A stretch of 64,000 bases of DNA, taken from assembly GCA_047626155.1 (NCBI GenBank), contig JBLHRR010000002.1:1-64000 (forward strand), given 5' to 3'. This document shows, piece after piece, positions 44,901 through 53,281 of this stretch. Numbering within the stretch: the first letter of the stretch is position 1; each line of letters starts with the position of its first letter. The DNA is from CALGLS01 sp047626155 (GTDB lineage: Bacteria > Bacteroidota > Bacteroidia > Chitinophagales > Saprospiraceae). The translations under genes and the position numbers were made by a program. The notes beneath the pieces were generated by a model. The model did not search any database, was not told the origin of the DNA, and saw nothing but the letters and a program-made list of their open reading frames with translations.

Positions 44901-45990
44901 ATTGGGCGATTTAGGGAATTTTTATTTCCGGCAAGGGAATTACGAAGAAGCACAAATCCGCTTTAACGACAGTATCGAAAAAAGTAAATCAATTCCATAT
45001 AACAGTAGTTTTTCAAAAATTGTATCCAGCCTCGGTCTGACGCATATGAACCTTGGGAACTTCAGACAAGGGATAGATTGCCAGCTAGATGCACTTAAAA
45101 TATGTGAGCAGGAAGAAGATCGGCAAGGAACCGCTACGCTACATACAAACCTTGGAATCGTTTATTACGAAAAAGGTGATTTGGAAGATGCTTTGATGCA
45201 CTATAAGCAAGGTCTGGAAATCAGTACAGATCTTGGTAATAAACAATTGACGGCTATTGCTACCGGTTGTATTGGAACAGTGTATCAGCATCAGGGTAAA
45301 TTCGAACTGGCTTTGATCAACTATATAGAAGACCTCAAGCTTTGTAGAGAATTGGGAGACAAACAGGGTACGGCCATTGCTTATGGATTGATCGGCGAAT
45401 TGAAAGCGGTAGAGGGGGATTTCGACGCTGCTATTCCCTATTTACAAGAGCAGATGAGCTTATCTAAAGAGTTGGGTTACCTTAAAGGAGTGGCTAAGGC
45501 TTTGAACGTATTAGGAGATATTTACTTTTTGAGAAAGGACCTTGAGCAGTCTCTAGAACATTATCAGAAAGCGGTTGAACTTTCACGGAGTATTGATAAT
45601 ATTCCTGTGTTGGGTATGAGTTTAGTCGAACAGGGCTTTGTTTTTGTCAAACTAAAGGAAAGCGAAAAAGCGCTTGCTGTATTAACAAAGGTTGAAGGAA
45701 TAGCAGATAATTTAGATAATCCAGATTTACGATTTGGAGCTGTTATACTGAAGGCAGAGGTGCTGGCTTTACAAGGCGGAAAAGAAGAAGCGGTTCAGCT
45801 TTTAGAATCGAAATTGTCCGGAGTGCTGAGTCGGGAAGAGGAAGCGGCGATTCACTACGAGTTATTCAAACTAAATATCACAGGTAATATCCACCAAAAG
45901 AAAGCGTTTGAGCTCTACGAAAGCTTATATGAAAAAATCCCCAAATTTTTATTTAAGCAACGTATTGACGAATTGAATCCCAGCGCATGA
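41956..45990 (+). CDS. Soluble-adenylyl-cyclase-like protein: two class III cyclase domains, AAA ATPase, TPR repeats
   Basis: 1344 residues from a GTG start, and no signal peptide. Cyclase domain 1 (about 20-185) has both metal Asp: Asp30 in FIDLSGF and Asp80 in YFAGDAF. Cyclase domain 2 (about 235-405) has lost the first metal Asp (VFISFTG) but keeps Lys283 in GDKGG and the NLAARLM helix. An ATPase domain (about 410-700) has Walker A GEAGIGKS at 448-455. TPR repeats fill about 880-1330. This order mirrors mammalian soluble adenylyl cyclase (ADCY10). It probably makes cAMP; cGMP cannot be excluded. Its stop overlaps the next start (ATGA). Confidence 0.85.
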   Translation: MKNLIPPFIYEQSKNGKTHGRFEAYTMFIDLSGFTALTQTLMKRGNKGAEQLSIILNDIFAPMVELVYSSGGIIPYFAGDAFTGVFPLTYSNMDANSFLDTAQQMRALFGSDDSKKNQFGDFNIGIKIGLSVGEVEWGIIGEDYKQFYFRGEAIDDCAECEHHATDQDIILNYKIRNAFADRTKIQLLPIEDDFFKLMDEVSGDYPVARKNSIPAIERSVLSSFFPDSVIDFNQMGEFRNVVTVFISFTGVDNHESLDEFSTIVLNQINSFSGYFKEIDFGDKGGLMLGFFGAPVSYENNVERALEFLLSVQEEVQSLKGLGLEIRSGISSGIAYAGIVGGYERTQYAIVGSEVNLAARLMIAAKWGEILVDEHIQKSRLYHFMNLGKAKYKGIEGEVQTYQFLGRKTEGQPIFSGEMIGREKELESLAVFANTVLENRYPGIAYVFGEAGIGKSRLSFELKKAIQKDKKVNWFTCPADQILRKPFNPFIAQLKDFFEQSSNNTAEQNQNNFENNFDWLSQALEQKEGADARNITKEVKRTKSILAAQIGIFYPNSLWSKLDARGRYQNTLIAFNNYITGAALVSPLVLEVEDGHWYDADSIDLLNELAPRFNEYPIFVLVTSRYNDDGTKPLLFNAETIQENEITVEQLDLNILSESGLRTFAEEKLGGPVHDTFHAYLVKTSNGNPFYLEQILAYFEESNLLIKEDGLWSIEESTIKLPSSMNAVLTARIDRLSTLVKETVKAAAVIGREFELPILTEVMLQNEAFVEKNGNVVRVLKEQVQTAEQGQIWSALSELRYMFKHSLMRETVYDMQLHTRLRKLHLFIGSAIEKIYLQTIEEKYVDLAFHYGQAEVKDKTTEYLEKAADFARDNFQNRQAIEFYEKLEDLLKEKGDQKHLVNVLLKKGPVLELIGEWDASEKAYRSAFDLIEELKDEILQGRVNNDIGRILLLKGQYDEAKTYLERANNIFNEIDDPVGKFRVLGDLGNFYFRQGNYEEAQIRFNDSIEKSKSIPYNSSFSKIVSSLGLTHMNLGNFRQGIDCQLDALKICEQEEDRQGTATLHTNLGIVYYEKGDLEDALMHYKQGLEISTDLGNKQLTAIATGCIGTVYQHQGKFELALINYIEDLKLCRELGDKQGTAIAYGLIGELKAVEGDFDAAIPYLQEQMSLSKELGYLKGVAKALNVLGDIYFLRKDLEQSLEHYQKAVELSRSIDNIPVLGMSLVEQGFVFVKLKESEKALAVLTKVEGIADNLDNPDLRFGAVILKAEVLALQGGKEEAVQLLESKLSGVLSREEEAAIHYELFKLNITGNIHQKKAFELYESLYEKIPKFLFKQRIDELNPSA

Positions 45991-46997
45991 AATCCTTAAT
46001 TTTCCTTGCTTTATTTTTTGCTCCATTGCTAAGTTGTAACGCCAAATTGCAACAACTTATACCTCCAGAAGCAACAACGCTCTCCCCCTCAGATACTTTG
46101 CCGCCTGCACTTATAGATACCGCTCTGCATAGGATTGTACATTTCCACTTGCCTTATGAACTGAGCAACCCGGTAGAAAAATTTGAGATGCCAGCGAAAC
46201 TCAAAGAAATTTCTGGCGTAAGCATGTCCACCTCTAACGCAGAAATAATAACGGCCATTCAGGATGAAGATGGCATTCTTTTTCACATTAATAAAAATAC
46301 AGGAGAAGTAGAACAAGAAACGGAGTTCTACAAGCCAGGAGATTATGAAGGCGTGGAAGTCGTACGTGATACAGTGTATGTTATAAAAAGTAACGGAACA
46401 CTTTATGAAGTTAGTGATCTAGAAAATTCACCTCCTTATGTGGTAAAACGTAAGTTCTTTTTAACTAAGGCAAACGACGTGGAAGGACTTTGTTACGACG
46501 AAAAAGAAAATCGTCTGTTGGTTGCTTGTAAAGGAATGCCAGTTAAAGGAGAATCGGAAGAAGGTAATAAATTTCAGAAAGCGATTTATAGCTTCGATTT
46601 GGAAACGGACAGTATGGATCAAAAGCCAGCCTTCGTTTTTGACCTATCTGCTATTCAGGATTATTTGAAAGGACGAGAGGCTATGGCTCATTATGATAAG
46701 CTATACCGCTACTTCAACCACGATGTGGAAACGCTGATTTTTAGTCCATCAGCTATTGCGATTCACCCTTTAACAGGAAATATATACATGACCTCCTCTC
46801 CTAAGAAAATTCTGATGGTTTTTGATCCAGCAGGAAATATCCTCCACCTGGAGAAAATGGACAAATCGATTCATCCGCAGCCAGAAGGTTTAACTTTTGA
46901 TAAGGATGGTACGCTTTATATGGTAAACGAAGGAAAAAAAGAAGGAGCGGGGACTTTGCTTAAATTTGCCTACCAACCAGAGATCGCAATACATTGA
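45987..46997 (+). CDS. SdiA-regulated-like beta-propeller lipoprotein
   Basis: 336 residues. The lipobox LLSC (Cys17) marks a lipoprotein. The mature part has the blade-like repeats of the SdiA-regulated family: FEMPAKLKEISGVSMS, YEGVEVVRDTVYVIKSNG, NDVEGLCYDEKENRLLVAC and PQPEGLTFDKDGTLYMVNEG. These proteins resemble esterase-like phytase propellers. Their natural substrate is unknown. The start overlaps the stop of the cyclase gene by four bases, so coupled translation is likely and a functional link to cyclic-nucleotide signalling is possible. Confidence 0.75.
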   Translation: MKSLIFLALFFAPLLSCNAKLQQLIPPEATTLSPSDTLPPALIDTALHRIVHFHLPYELSNPVEKFEMPAKLKEISGVSMSTSNAEIITAIQDEDGILFHINKNTGEVEQETEFYKPGDYEGVEVVRDTVYVIKSNGTLYEVSDLENSPPYVVKRKFFLTKANDVEGLCYDEKENRLLVACKGMPVKGESEEGNKFQKAIYSFDLETDSMDQKPAFVFDLSAIQDYLKGREAMAHYDKLYRYFNHDVETLIFSPSAIAIHPLTGNIYMTSSPKKILMVFDPAGNILHLEKMDKSIHPQPEGLTFDKDGTLYMVNEGKKEGAGTLLKFAYQPEIAIH

Positions 46998-47059
46998 CCA
47001 AATAAATCCATCATTTTTTTGCTTTATATGAATTATTAAAGGATTTTTGCAGCACAATA

Positions 47060-47082
47060 GTTTTCTGATAGGATCAGAAAAC
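47060..47082 (+). promoter_or_regulatory. Perfect hairpin upstream of sucB
   Basis: GTTTTCTGAT (47060-47069) and ATCAGAAAAC (47073-47082) form a 10-bp perfect stem with a 3-base loop. A-rich rather than T-rich sequence follows on the plus strand, so it is either a weak terminator of the preceding gene or a leader structure of sucB. Confidence 0.4.
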
Positions 47083-47112
47083 AAAATTTAGAATCAAAAT
47101 AGTAAAATACAA

Positions 47113-47185
47113 CTGTAACTATTTAGCAGTTAGCTTCTCTATATCACAATAGTGGGAAGTTAATAGTTAAAGTTAACGGTTAAAG
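47113..47185. repeat. Loose palindromic intergenic repeat, family C copy 2
   Basis: CTGTAACTATTTAGCAGTTAGC is followed by CTTCTCTATATCACAATAGTG and GGGAAGTTAATAGTTAAAG. The same block order occurs at 52730-52805. Its right part runs into short direct repeats of GTTAAAGTTAA just before sucB. Confidence 0.45.
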
Positions 47186-47199
47186 TTAAAAAAATAAAT

Positions 47200-48465
47200 A
47201 TGAGTATCATAGAAATGCGCGTCCCTGCTATTGGGGAGTCTGTAACAGAAGTAACTTTATCGCAGTGGCTGAAAGGCAATGGCGAATTCGTCAACTTGGA
47301 TGAACCCATTTGTGAATTTGAATCAGATAAAGCTACCCTTGAATTTCCGGCGGAAGCCAGTGGAAAACTAGAATGGGTTGCAGCTGAAGATGATGACCTA
47401 GAAATCGGTGCTTTAGTTGCTAAAATTGACACTAGCGTAACGGCACCTGCAGGTGGAAGCAATGGTTCTTCTACTGCTCCTGCGGCAACGAAAGAAAGTA
47501 GCCCCGCTCCAGTAAAAGAAGCAACGGTAGCAGCAGCTTCGGTTGCTGAAACGACTTACGCCAGCGGCCACCCTTCTCCGGCAGCAGCTAAAATGATGCG
47601 TGAAAATAACATTACAGCTACAGATGTGGTTGCAACGGGCAAAGATGGACGGATTACACAAGAAGATGTTCAGAAAGCCGTATCCAATAAGGCTACTCCC
47701 GCCGCCGCTCCAAAGGCAGCTAAAGGAACACCAGTAGCAGCACCATCTCCAACAACTTCTTTCGGTAGAGGAACGAGTTCCAAGAAGATGAGCCGTATGC
47801 GTAGAACCATCGCTAAGCGTTTGGTTTCTGCCAAAAATAATACAGCCATGTTGACCACTTTCAATGAAGTGGATTTGACTAATATCATGGCTATCCGAAA
47901 GAAATATCAGGAAGAGTTTGTCAAGAAGCACGGTACCAAGCTCGGTTTTATGTCGCTTTTCTCAAAAGCCTGTGCTCATGTATTGATGGAGATGTCAGAT
48001 GTAAATGCGCAGATTGATGGTGATCAAATAATTCACCATGACTATGTGGATATTTCTATCGCAATCTCTACTCCAGATGGTTTAGTGGTGCCTCCTGTGA
48101 AGAACATGGAGTCTCTGAAATTGCACGAAATTGAACTAGCCATTAAGGCCTTAGCTGTAAAAGCGAGAGAAGGTAAATTGACACTAGACGAAATGTCCGG
48201 AGGAACCTTTACCATCACAAATGGAGGTGTCTTTGGTTCTATGATGAGTACGCCAATCTTAAATGAACCGCAATCCGCGATCTTAGGGATGCATACTATT
48301 CAGCAGAGACCAATGGCCATCAATGGAGAAGTGAAAATTCGACCTATGATGTACTTGGCACTTTCTTACGATCACCGGGTAATTGATGGAAGTACATCTG
48401 TGACATTTCTAGTTAAAGTAAAACAACTGCTAGAAGATCCAGTTAAGCTATTGCTGGACATATAA
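47200..48465 (+). CDS. sucB: Dihydrolipoyllysine-residue succinyltransferase (2-oxoglutarate dehydrogenase E2)
   Basis: 421 residues: a lipoyl domain (1-78) with the lipoylated Lys44 in FESDKATLEF, an Ala/Pro-rich linker, the peripheral-subunit-binding domain (about 125-160, SPAAAKMMRENN), and the catalytic core (about 185-421) with SYDHRVIDGS near the C-terminus (catalytic His and Asp). IPxxGES near the N-terminus and the length favour the 2-oxoglutarate over the pyruvate complex. It joins E1 and E3 in the TCA cycle. sucA is not beside it here. Confidence 0.9.
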   Translation: MSIIEMRVPAIGESVTEVTLSQWLKGNGEFVNLDEPICEFESDKATLEFPAEASGKLEWVAAEDDDLEIGALVAKIDTSVTAPAGGSNGSSTAPAATKESSPAPVKEATVAAASVAETTYASGHPSPAAAKMMRENNITATDVVATGKDGRITQEDVQKAVSNKATPAAAPKAAKGTPVAAPSPTTSFGRGTSSKKMSRMRRTIAKRLVSAKNNTAMLTTFNEVDLTNIMAIRKKYQEEFVKKHGTKLGFMSLFSKACAHVLMEMSDVNAQIDGDQIIHHDYVDISIAISTPDGLVVPPVKNMESLKLHEIELAIKALAVKAREGKLTLDEMSGGTFTITNGGVFGSMMSTPILNEPQSAILGMHTIQQRPMAINGEVKIRPMMYLALSYDHRVIDGSTSVTFLVKVKQLLEDPVKLLLDI

Positions 48466-48511
48466 AAAACTAGCATCATATTTGTCTTTCCTAATTTAGT
48501 GTTACAAAAAG

Positions 48512-48578
48512 TTAACTTAATAAGCCTTTATATTTGAGTTCTTAGCTGAAATATTGAAGGCTTATTAAGTTAATTTTT
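48512..48578 (+). terminator. Rho-independent terminator of sucB
   Basis: TTAACTTAATAAGCCTT (48512-48528) and its exact reverse complement AAGGCTTATTAAGTTAA (48557-48573) form a perfect 17-bp stem followed by TTTTTC. The 28-base loop has its own ATATTT/AAATAT pairing. Flanking GTTAC bases extend the symmetry. Confidence 0.7.
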
Positions 48579-48608
48579 CATTGTTACGCTAAGAAAAAAT
48601 AATAAGAA

Positions 48609-49127
48609 ATGACCCTCAGCGAATTCTTCGAATTATTGGCGAATCAGTCATATCTCATCTTAGCATTCTTCCTTATAATACCTTTTACAGCCTTTTTGGC
48701 GGGTATAATGGGAAAGAATGAGGGGCATATCAGTCCATGGAAATACCTGTATTCGACATTGGTTTATTTGATTTGTGTCCCTGGTATTTTCGCTGTTACA
48801 CTGAATATCTATTTATTTTTATTTGAAAAGCAACCGATAATGAATACGGATGTTTTCACGCAGATATTACCGATACTTTCCATGGTTGGAACTTTGATGA
48901 TTATTCGAAGTAATGTGGAATATGATCGAATTCCTGGCTTCGGTAAATTATCAGGTATGATGATGATGATCTTTACTGTTTTGTTATTAATGTGGGGAAT
49001 GGATCGGACTAGTTTTCATATTATAGCTTTCACAAGAATGCCTTTTCAGTACGTATTACTAGTCTTCGTCGGATTGCTCATTGCGTTCCGAGTAGGTATG
49101 AAAAGGGTCTTTGGAGCAACATCGTAA
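48609..49127 (+). CDS. Multi-pass membrane protein of unknown function
   Basis: 172 residues with four or five hydrophobic segments (about 13-33, 48-70, 82-100, 115-130, 140-160) and few charges. Short polar loops such as GKNEGHISPWKYLYS lie between them. I do not recognise a family. It stands alone between the sucB terminator and the DUF5916 gene. The consistent membrane pattern over the full frame supports a real gene. Confidence 0.65.
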   Translation: MTLSEFFELLANQSYLILAFFLIIPFTAFLAGIMGKNEGHISPWKYLYSTLVYLICVPGIFAVTLNIYLFLFEKQPIMNTDVFTQILPILSMVGTLMIIRSNVEYDRIPGFGKLSGMMMMIFTVLLLMWGMDRTSFHIIAFTRMPFQYVLLVFVGLLIAFRVGMKRVFGATS

Positions 49128-49283
49128 CAACGAAGAAATAACTTAGGATTACACAAAAAGTTATTTTTGTGTCGTATATAAGAACATCGGAGCCTACAAC
49201 TACTTTTACAATTTCTTTCCAAAACAATACAGCGACCTTCTGGGTCCTTTTTTCTAATTGAGCATAGCTCTCTGTATTGTGTA

Positions 49284-51488
49284 ATGAGGTACAATTTAAA
49301 ATGTATTACTATTGTTGTTCTGAACCTAATGGCGCATGTCACCTATGGCCAGTTCTATACCTTAGATGCCCATCGCAGTAATGGAGACTTACACTTAGAT
49401 GGTCGTTTGCTTGAAGCAGATTGGGGTGAAGCTCAGACCATTTCTTCTTTTTGGATGAACTATCCTTTCGATACTTTAGTGGCGCAATCTGAAACAGAAG
49501 TTCAGGTGCTCATCAGTGGGTCACATCTTTATATTGGCGCTATTTGTTATCATGCGAGTTCCAAACATCGTTATGTTGTACAATCTTTGAAACGTGATTT
49601 TTCCTTTCGGGAAAATGAATCCTTTTCGGTCATAATTGATGCTTTTAATGATGCTAATTCTGGTTTTAACTTTACCGTAAACCCTTTTGGTTCTCAAAGT
49701 GATGGCTTGATTGCGAACGGCGGAACACGAGGTACCATTCAAAGCTGGGATGGACTTTGGCGAGCAGAAGTATTTCGAACAGAAGGGTACTGGTCTGTAG
49801 AAATGGCAATACCATTAAAAACCTTGCGATACAGTGAAAAATCAGATACCTGGAGTATTAATTTTGCCCGTAATGATTTACATCGTAATGAGGTTTCAAC
49901 CTGGGTGCCTGTTCAACGTGGTCGGAAAGTAGTGACCTTGGTAAGTATGGGGAAACTATTGTTAGGTGATAAACTAGAATCGAGAACTAATGCTGTTATT
50001 ATTCCTTATCTCGCCGGCATTATAGGAAAAGAATACCCTGGAAAAACAGAGGCTAAGCCAAGAGTTGGTGCTGATGCAAAAATTGCGTTGAGTAGTTCTT
50101 TGTATTTAGACTTGACCGCTAATCCGGATTTTTCTCAGGTAGAAGTAGATCGCCAGGTAATAGACCTCAGCCGCTTTGAATTGTTTTTTCCAGAGCGGCG
50201 TTTGTTTTTCTTAGAGAACAGCGATTTATTTTCCACCTTAGGGAATCGTAGGATTTATCCTTTATTTTCTCGCCGAATTGGCGGAGCGGATAACATCCCC
50301 GTGCCTATTCGATTTGGCGCCAGGGTTAGTGGAAAGTTAAATAAAGATTGGAGACTTGGGCTAATGACAATCCAGACAGCCCTCACCGATTCTTTGTTAG
50401 ATAGTAAAGGCAACAATAACTATTCAGTAGCAACACTACAACGAACGGTACTTTCTGGTTCTACAGTAACGGCTTTCATTGCCAACCGTCAACGTTTTTC
50501 TGACTTGGATCCTTCTAATGATTTCAATAGAGTGGCAGGTCTTGAATTTGATTATCGTTCTAAAGATTCACGTTGGGCTGGTAAAACATTTGTTCATCGC
50601 TCTTTCAATCCAAAAAGAACGGATGATGCGCTCTCTTATAGCGCTAAGATGAGGTATCGACTAAAGAAGTTTTCTATTCGTGCCGCTGTTGATGCGGTTG
50701 GGGAAAACTACATCACAGATATGGGTTATGTACCTCGTTTATATAATGAAAATGAAGTGACCGATAAACCTGTTCGAATTGGTTACCACCAATGGCGCCT
50801 AAACTTACGTTATCGTTTTTTCTTTGAGAAAAATAAGGTGATCGACTTTATCAGCCCGAATTTAAATTTTGAATTATTCACAGGAGAAGCTTGGGAAGTC
50901 CACGAAACACAGGTTAACGCCAATGTCTTTGTTCGATTTATGGATGCCTCTCAATTTAGAATTGCTTATAAAAATCAATCCCAAGTTTTGTTTTTTCCTT
51001 TCTCACTGTCCGGTTTGGATCAGCCTTTTCCGGCAGGTAAATATCCATTTCGTTATTTTGAAACCGAGTATGATAGCGGAAAAAGAAAAGCACTGTCTTA
51101 TGCTTTGAGAGCAGGTATGGGGCAGCAGTACAGAGGGAAGAGAATACAGTTGGATGGAGAGTTGAGTTATAGAATCAAGCAATATGCAAATTTTGGAATT
51201 ACCTATTCGCATAAAAATCTGTATAATTTTTCGGAAGAATATGGCGCAGCGTGTTTCAATCTAATTGGTTCTAAGGCAGAGATTTCCTTTAATAGGAATT
51301 TGTTTTTCACCACCTACCTACAATATAATACACAGACAAATAACATTAATATCAACTCTCGATTTCAATGGAGGTTCCGGCCTTTGTCAGACTTGTATTT
51401 GGTTTATACGGAAAATTACCTAGCAGAAAATGTGGAGGTGAAGAACCGAGCCCTGGTGCTTAAATTGAACTATTGGTGGGGTTTCTAA
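49284..51488 (+). CDS. DUF5916 outer-membrane protein with CBM9-like N-terminal domain, copy 2
   Basis: 734 residues with a signal peptide ending near TYGQ. The N-terminal CBM9-like domain (about 25-200) starts LHLDGRLLEADWGEAQ and includes YIGAICYH and SFSVIIDAFNDANSGF. The C-terminal region carries NPDFSQVEVDRQVIDLS and FPERRLFFLENSDLF, matching the equivalents in the gene at 39281, then amphipathic barrel strands to the C-terminal NYWWGF. Its role is probably glycan binding or outer-membrane transport, which is inference. The last four bases overlap the convergent aminotransferase gene. Confidence 0.8.
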   Translation: MRYNLKCITIVVLNLMAHVTYGQFYTLDAHRSNGDLHLDGRLLEADWGEAQTISSFWMNYPFDTLVAQSETEVQVLISGSHLYIGAICYHASSKHRYVVQSLKRDFSFRENESFSVIIDAFNDANSGFNFTVNPFGSQSDGLIANGGTRGTIQSWDGLWRAEVFRTEGYWSVEMAIPLKTLRYSEKSDTWSINFARNDLHRNEVSTWVPVQRGRKVVTLVSMGKLLLGDKLESRTNAVIIPYLAGIIGKEYPGKTEAKPRVGADAKIALSSSLYLDLTANPDFSQVEVDRQVIDLSRFELFFPERRLFFLENSDLFSTLGNRRIYPLFSRRIGGADNIPVPIRFGARVSGKLNKDWRLGLMTIQTALTDSLLDSKGNNNYSVATLQRTVLSGSTVTAFIANRQRFSDLDPSNDFNRVAGLEFDYRSKDSRWAGKTFVHRSFNPKRTDDALSYSAKMRYRLKKFSIRAAVDAVGENYITDMGYVPRLYNENEVTDKPVRIGYHQWRLNLRYRFFFEKNKVIDFISPNLNFELFTGEAWEVHETQVNANVFVRFMDASQFRIAYKNQSQVLFFPFSLSGLDQPFPAGKYPFRYFETEYDSGKRKALSYALRAGMGQQYRGKRIQLDGELSYRIKQYANFGITYSHKNLYNFSEEYGAACFNLIGSKAEISFNRNLFFTTYLQYNTQTNNININSRFQWRFRPLSDLYLVYTENYLAENVEVKNRALVLKLNYWWGF

Positions 51489-52687
51489 CTAGTCTTTTGA
51501 AGACTCTGGTCATCTAAAGCTGCCAAAATAATACTACAAGCTTTTCGGATTTCGGCTGCTGTAATGACGAGAGGTGGCGCTACTCGCAGACAACGGTCGT
51601 TAAATAAAAACCAATCTGTAATTAATCCTTCTCGTTTGCAAATGGCAATGGTTTTCATAACCAAATCTGTGCTTCCCAAATCTATGGCCATAAACAACCC
51701 CAGTCCTCGAACCTCTTTTATTAAGGGATGGACCAACAATTCTTTTAATAATTCTGATTTAGCAGGCATATCCTCTAACAAGGTGCTTTCAACTATTGTC
51801 TCTAAAGTAGCCAGGGCTGCGGCACAACAAACCGGGTGGCCACCAAAAGTAGTAATATGCCCAAGAACGGGGTTGTGGCTAAGGACAGACATTATTTTTT
51901 GATCCGCTACAAAAGCGCCAATAGGCATTCCGCCGCCCATTCCCTTTGCCAGTAATAAAATATCAGGAACCACATCGTATTGCTCGAAAGCAAAGAGTGA
52001 ACCGGTACGGCCATAGCCTACTTGAATTTCATCAAAAACCAAGAGGGTTCCTGTTTCATTACAACGCGCCCGGAGTTTTTTTAAGTAATCATTTTCTGGA
52101 ACGTGAATGCCACTTTCCGCGCGAACAGTTTCAATAATCACGCAAGCCGTTTGCTTCGTAATGATCTCCAGATCCTTAGGTTCGTTGAAATGAATATGCT
52201 TGATGCCGGGAAGCAGTGGGTGGTATGGCTGCGTGAAATAGCTGTCGCTCATTAGGCTAGCAGAGCCTTGGGTACTGCCATGATAGGCGTCGAAGCAAGA
52301 GACAATTTCAGGACGCCCGGTGTATCGCTTCGCTAGCTTCATGGCACCTTCGGTTGCTTCAGAACCAGAATTAACGAAGTAAACACAGTTTAAGTTTTCG
52401 GGTAGTTTACTGGTGAGTAAATCCGCTAATTTCACCTGGGGACTCAAGACATATTCACCATAGACAATGGTATGTAGATATTTATCAGCCTGGTCTTTTA
52501 TCGCACGCACAACCGCCGGATGACAATGACCAAGACTACTAACAGCGATGCCGCTAATCAGATCTATATAGGATTTGCCATCTGTATCATACAGATATAT
52601 TCCTTCGGCTTTTTCTATTTCTAACAATAGTGGTGCATCACTGGTTTGAGCAACGCGGGAAAGGAAAATTTGTCGAAGGTTAGCCAT
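51485..52687 (-). CDS. Class III aminotransferase (acetylornithine/4-aminobutyrate type)
   Basis: 400 residues. Class III PLP fold: YLDLISG-like opening (YIDLISGIAVSSLGHCHP), the NSGSEATEGAMKLAKRYTGR cofactor loop, VFDEIQVGYGRTGSLFAFE with the cofactor Asp, and the PLP Lys in LAKGMGGGMPIG. The group includes ornithine, acetylornithine and 4-aminobutyrate transaminases. The substrate cannot be fixed from the sequence alone, and no arginine-biosynthesis genes are adjacent. It is the last gene of a minus-strand series starting with GtrA. Confidence 0.82.
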   Translation of the reverse strand: MANLRQIFLSRVAQTSDAPLLLEIEKAEGIYLYDTDGKSYIDLISGIAVSSLGHCHPAVVRAIKDQADKYLHTIVYGEYVLSPQVKLADLLTSKLPENLNCVYFVNSGSEATEGAMKLAKRYTGRPEIVSCFDAYHGSTQGSASLMSDSYFTQPYHPLLPGIKHIHFNEPKDLEIITKQTACVIIETVRAESGIHVPENDYLKKLRARCNETGTLLVFDEIQVGYGRTGSLFAFEQYDVVPDILLLAKGMGGGMPIGAFVADQKIMSVLSHNPVLGHITTFGGHPVCCAAALATLETIVESTLLEDMPAKSELLKELLVHPLIKEVRGLGLFMAIDLGSTDLVMKTIAICKREGLITDWFLFNDRCLRVAPPLVITAAEIRKACSIILAALDDQSLQKTS

Positions 52688-52729
52688 AGTTTAAGTGATA
52701 TTTGTTATTGATCGGGAACCCTTTAGCAT

Positions 52730-52805
52730 GTGGCTTTTAGCTATTGGCAGTTAGCACCCCTCTGATGCGAAAGTGGGAAGCCAACTGCCAGCGGCTAATA
52801 GCCTA
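52730..52805. repeat. Loose palindromic intergenic repeat, family C copy 3
   Basis: GGCTTTTAGCTATTGGCAG on the left and CTGCCAGCGGCTAATAGCC on the right are imperfectly inverted around CTGATGCGAAAGTGGGAAG. It lies in the gap between two minus-strand genes. Confidence 0.5.
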
Positions 52806-52823
52806 CTGCTGAATAATGAGGAA

Positions 52824-53186
52824 TTAAAATTTCAGCAAATGCTCGTTACCCAAATACACTTGCCAAAAAACAGTAAAGATGGCCATCATAATATAGGCAA
52901 TTTGTCGAATGAAAAACTTTAATTTTTTTCGATCTGGTTGGTAACCATAGTGTTCAAAAACATGAGAGTAGAATGTGGTGTCATCCACTTCCTGCAAGTC
53001 ATGCATGTTGTTCATCAGGCAAGCATTATAAATATAAAACTGCAATTGGATAATGCTATAACCAGCGACCATCAGCGGCCACCAAAAAATAAAAGGCCCG
53101 AACCAGGCGATGAAAACGAGGATGACGTGAAGCCAGAAAACAGCTATGGCTTTTGGCGAATCGCCCATCAGAGAATGTCCTTCCAT
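52824..53186 (-). CDS. Small membrane protein of unknown function
   Basis: 120 residues. Hydrophobic segments lie at about 13-33 (VFWLHVILVFIAWFGPF), 35-55 and 95-112. A soluble loop between them contains MNNMHDLQEVDDTTFYSHVF. I recognise no family. It is placed between two intergenic repeats and follows the small acidic protein and GtrA on the same strand, so it may belong to one operon with them. Confidence 0.55.
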   Translation of the reverse strand: MEGHSLMGDSPKAIAVFWLHVILVFIAWFGPFIFWWPLMVAGYSIIQLQFYIYNACLMNNMHDLQEVDDTTFYSHVFEHYGYQPDRKKLKFFIRQIAYIMMAIFTVFWQVYLGNEHLLKF

Positions 53187-53207
53187 GAGTATTGCTATAT
53201 TAAAAAG

Positions 53208-53277
53208 TTCTTTGACGAACCTGTCCGCCCCTTAGGGAGGATTCCGTGTCTTGAGGAGCCACGTCAGAGTCAAAGAA
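53208..53277. repeat. Palindromic intergenic repeat, family A copy 3 (short form)
   Basis: 70 bp with perfect 9-bp ends TTCTTTGAC (53208-53216) and GTCAAAGAA (53269-53277). CGAACCTGTC, GGATTCCGT and GAGGAGCCACG match copy 2. The central about 60 bases present in copies 1 and 2 are missing. Confidence 0.65.
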
Positions 53278-53281
53278 GGGA

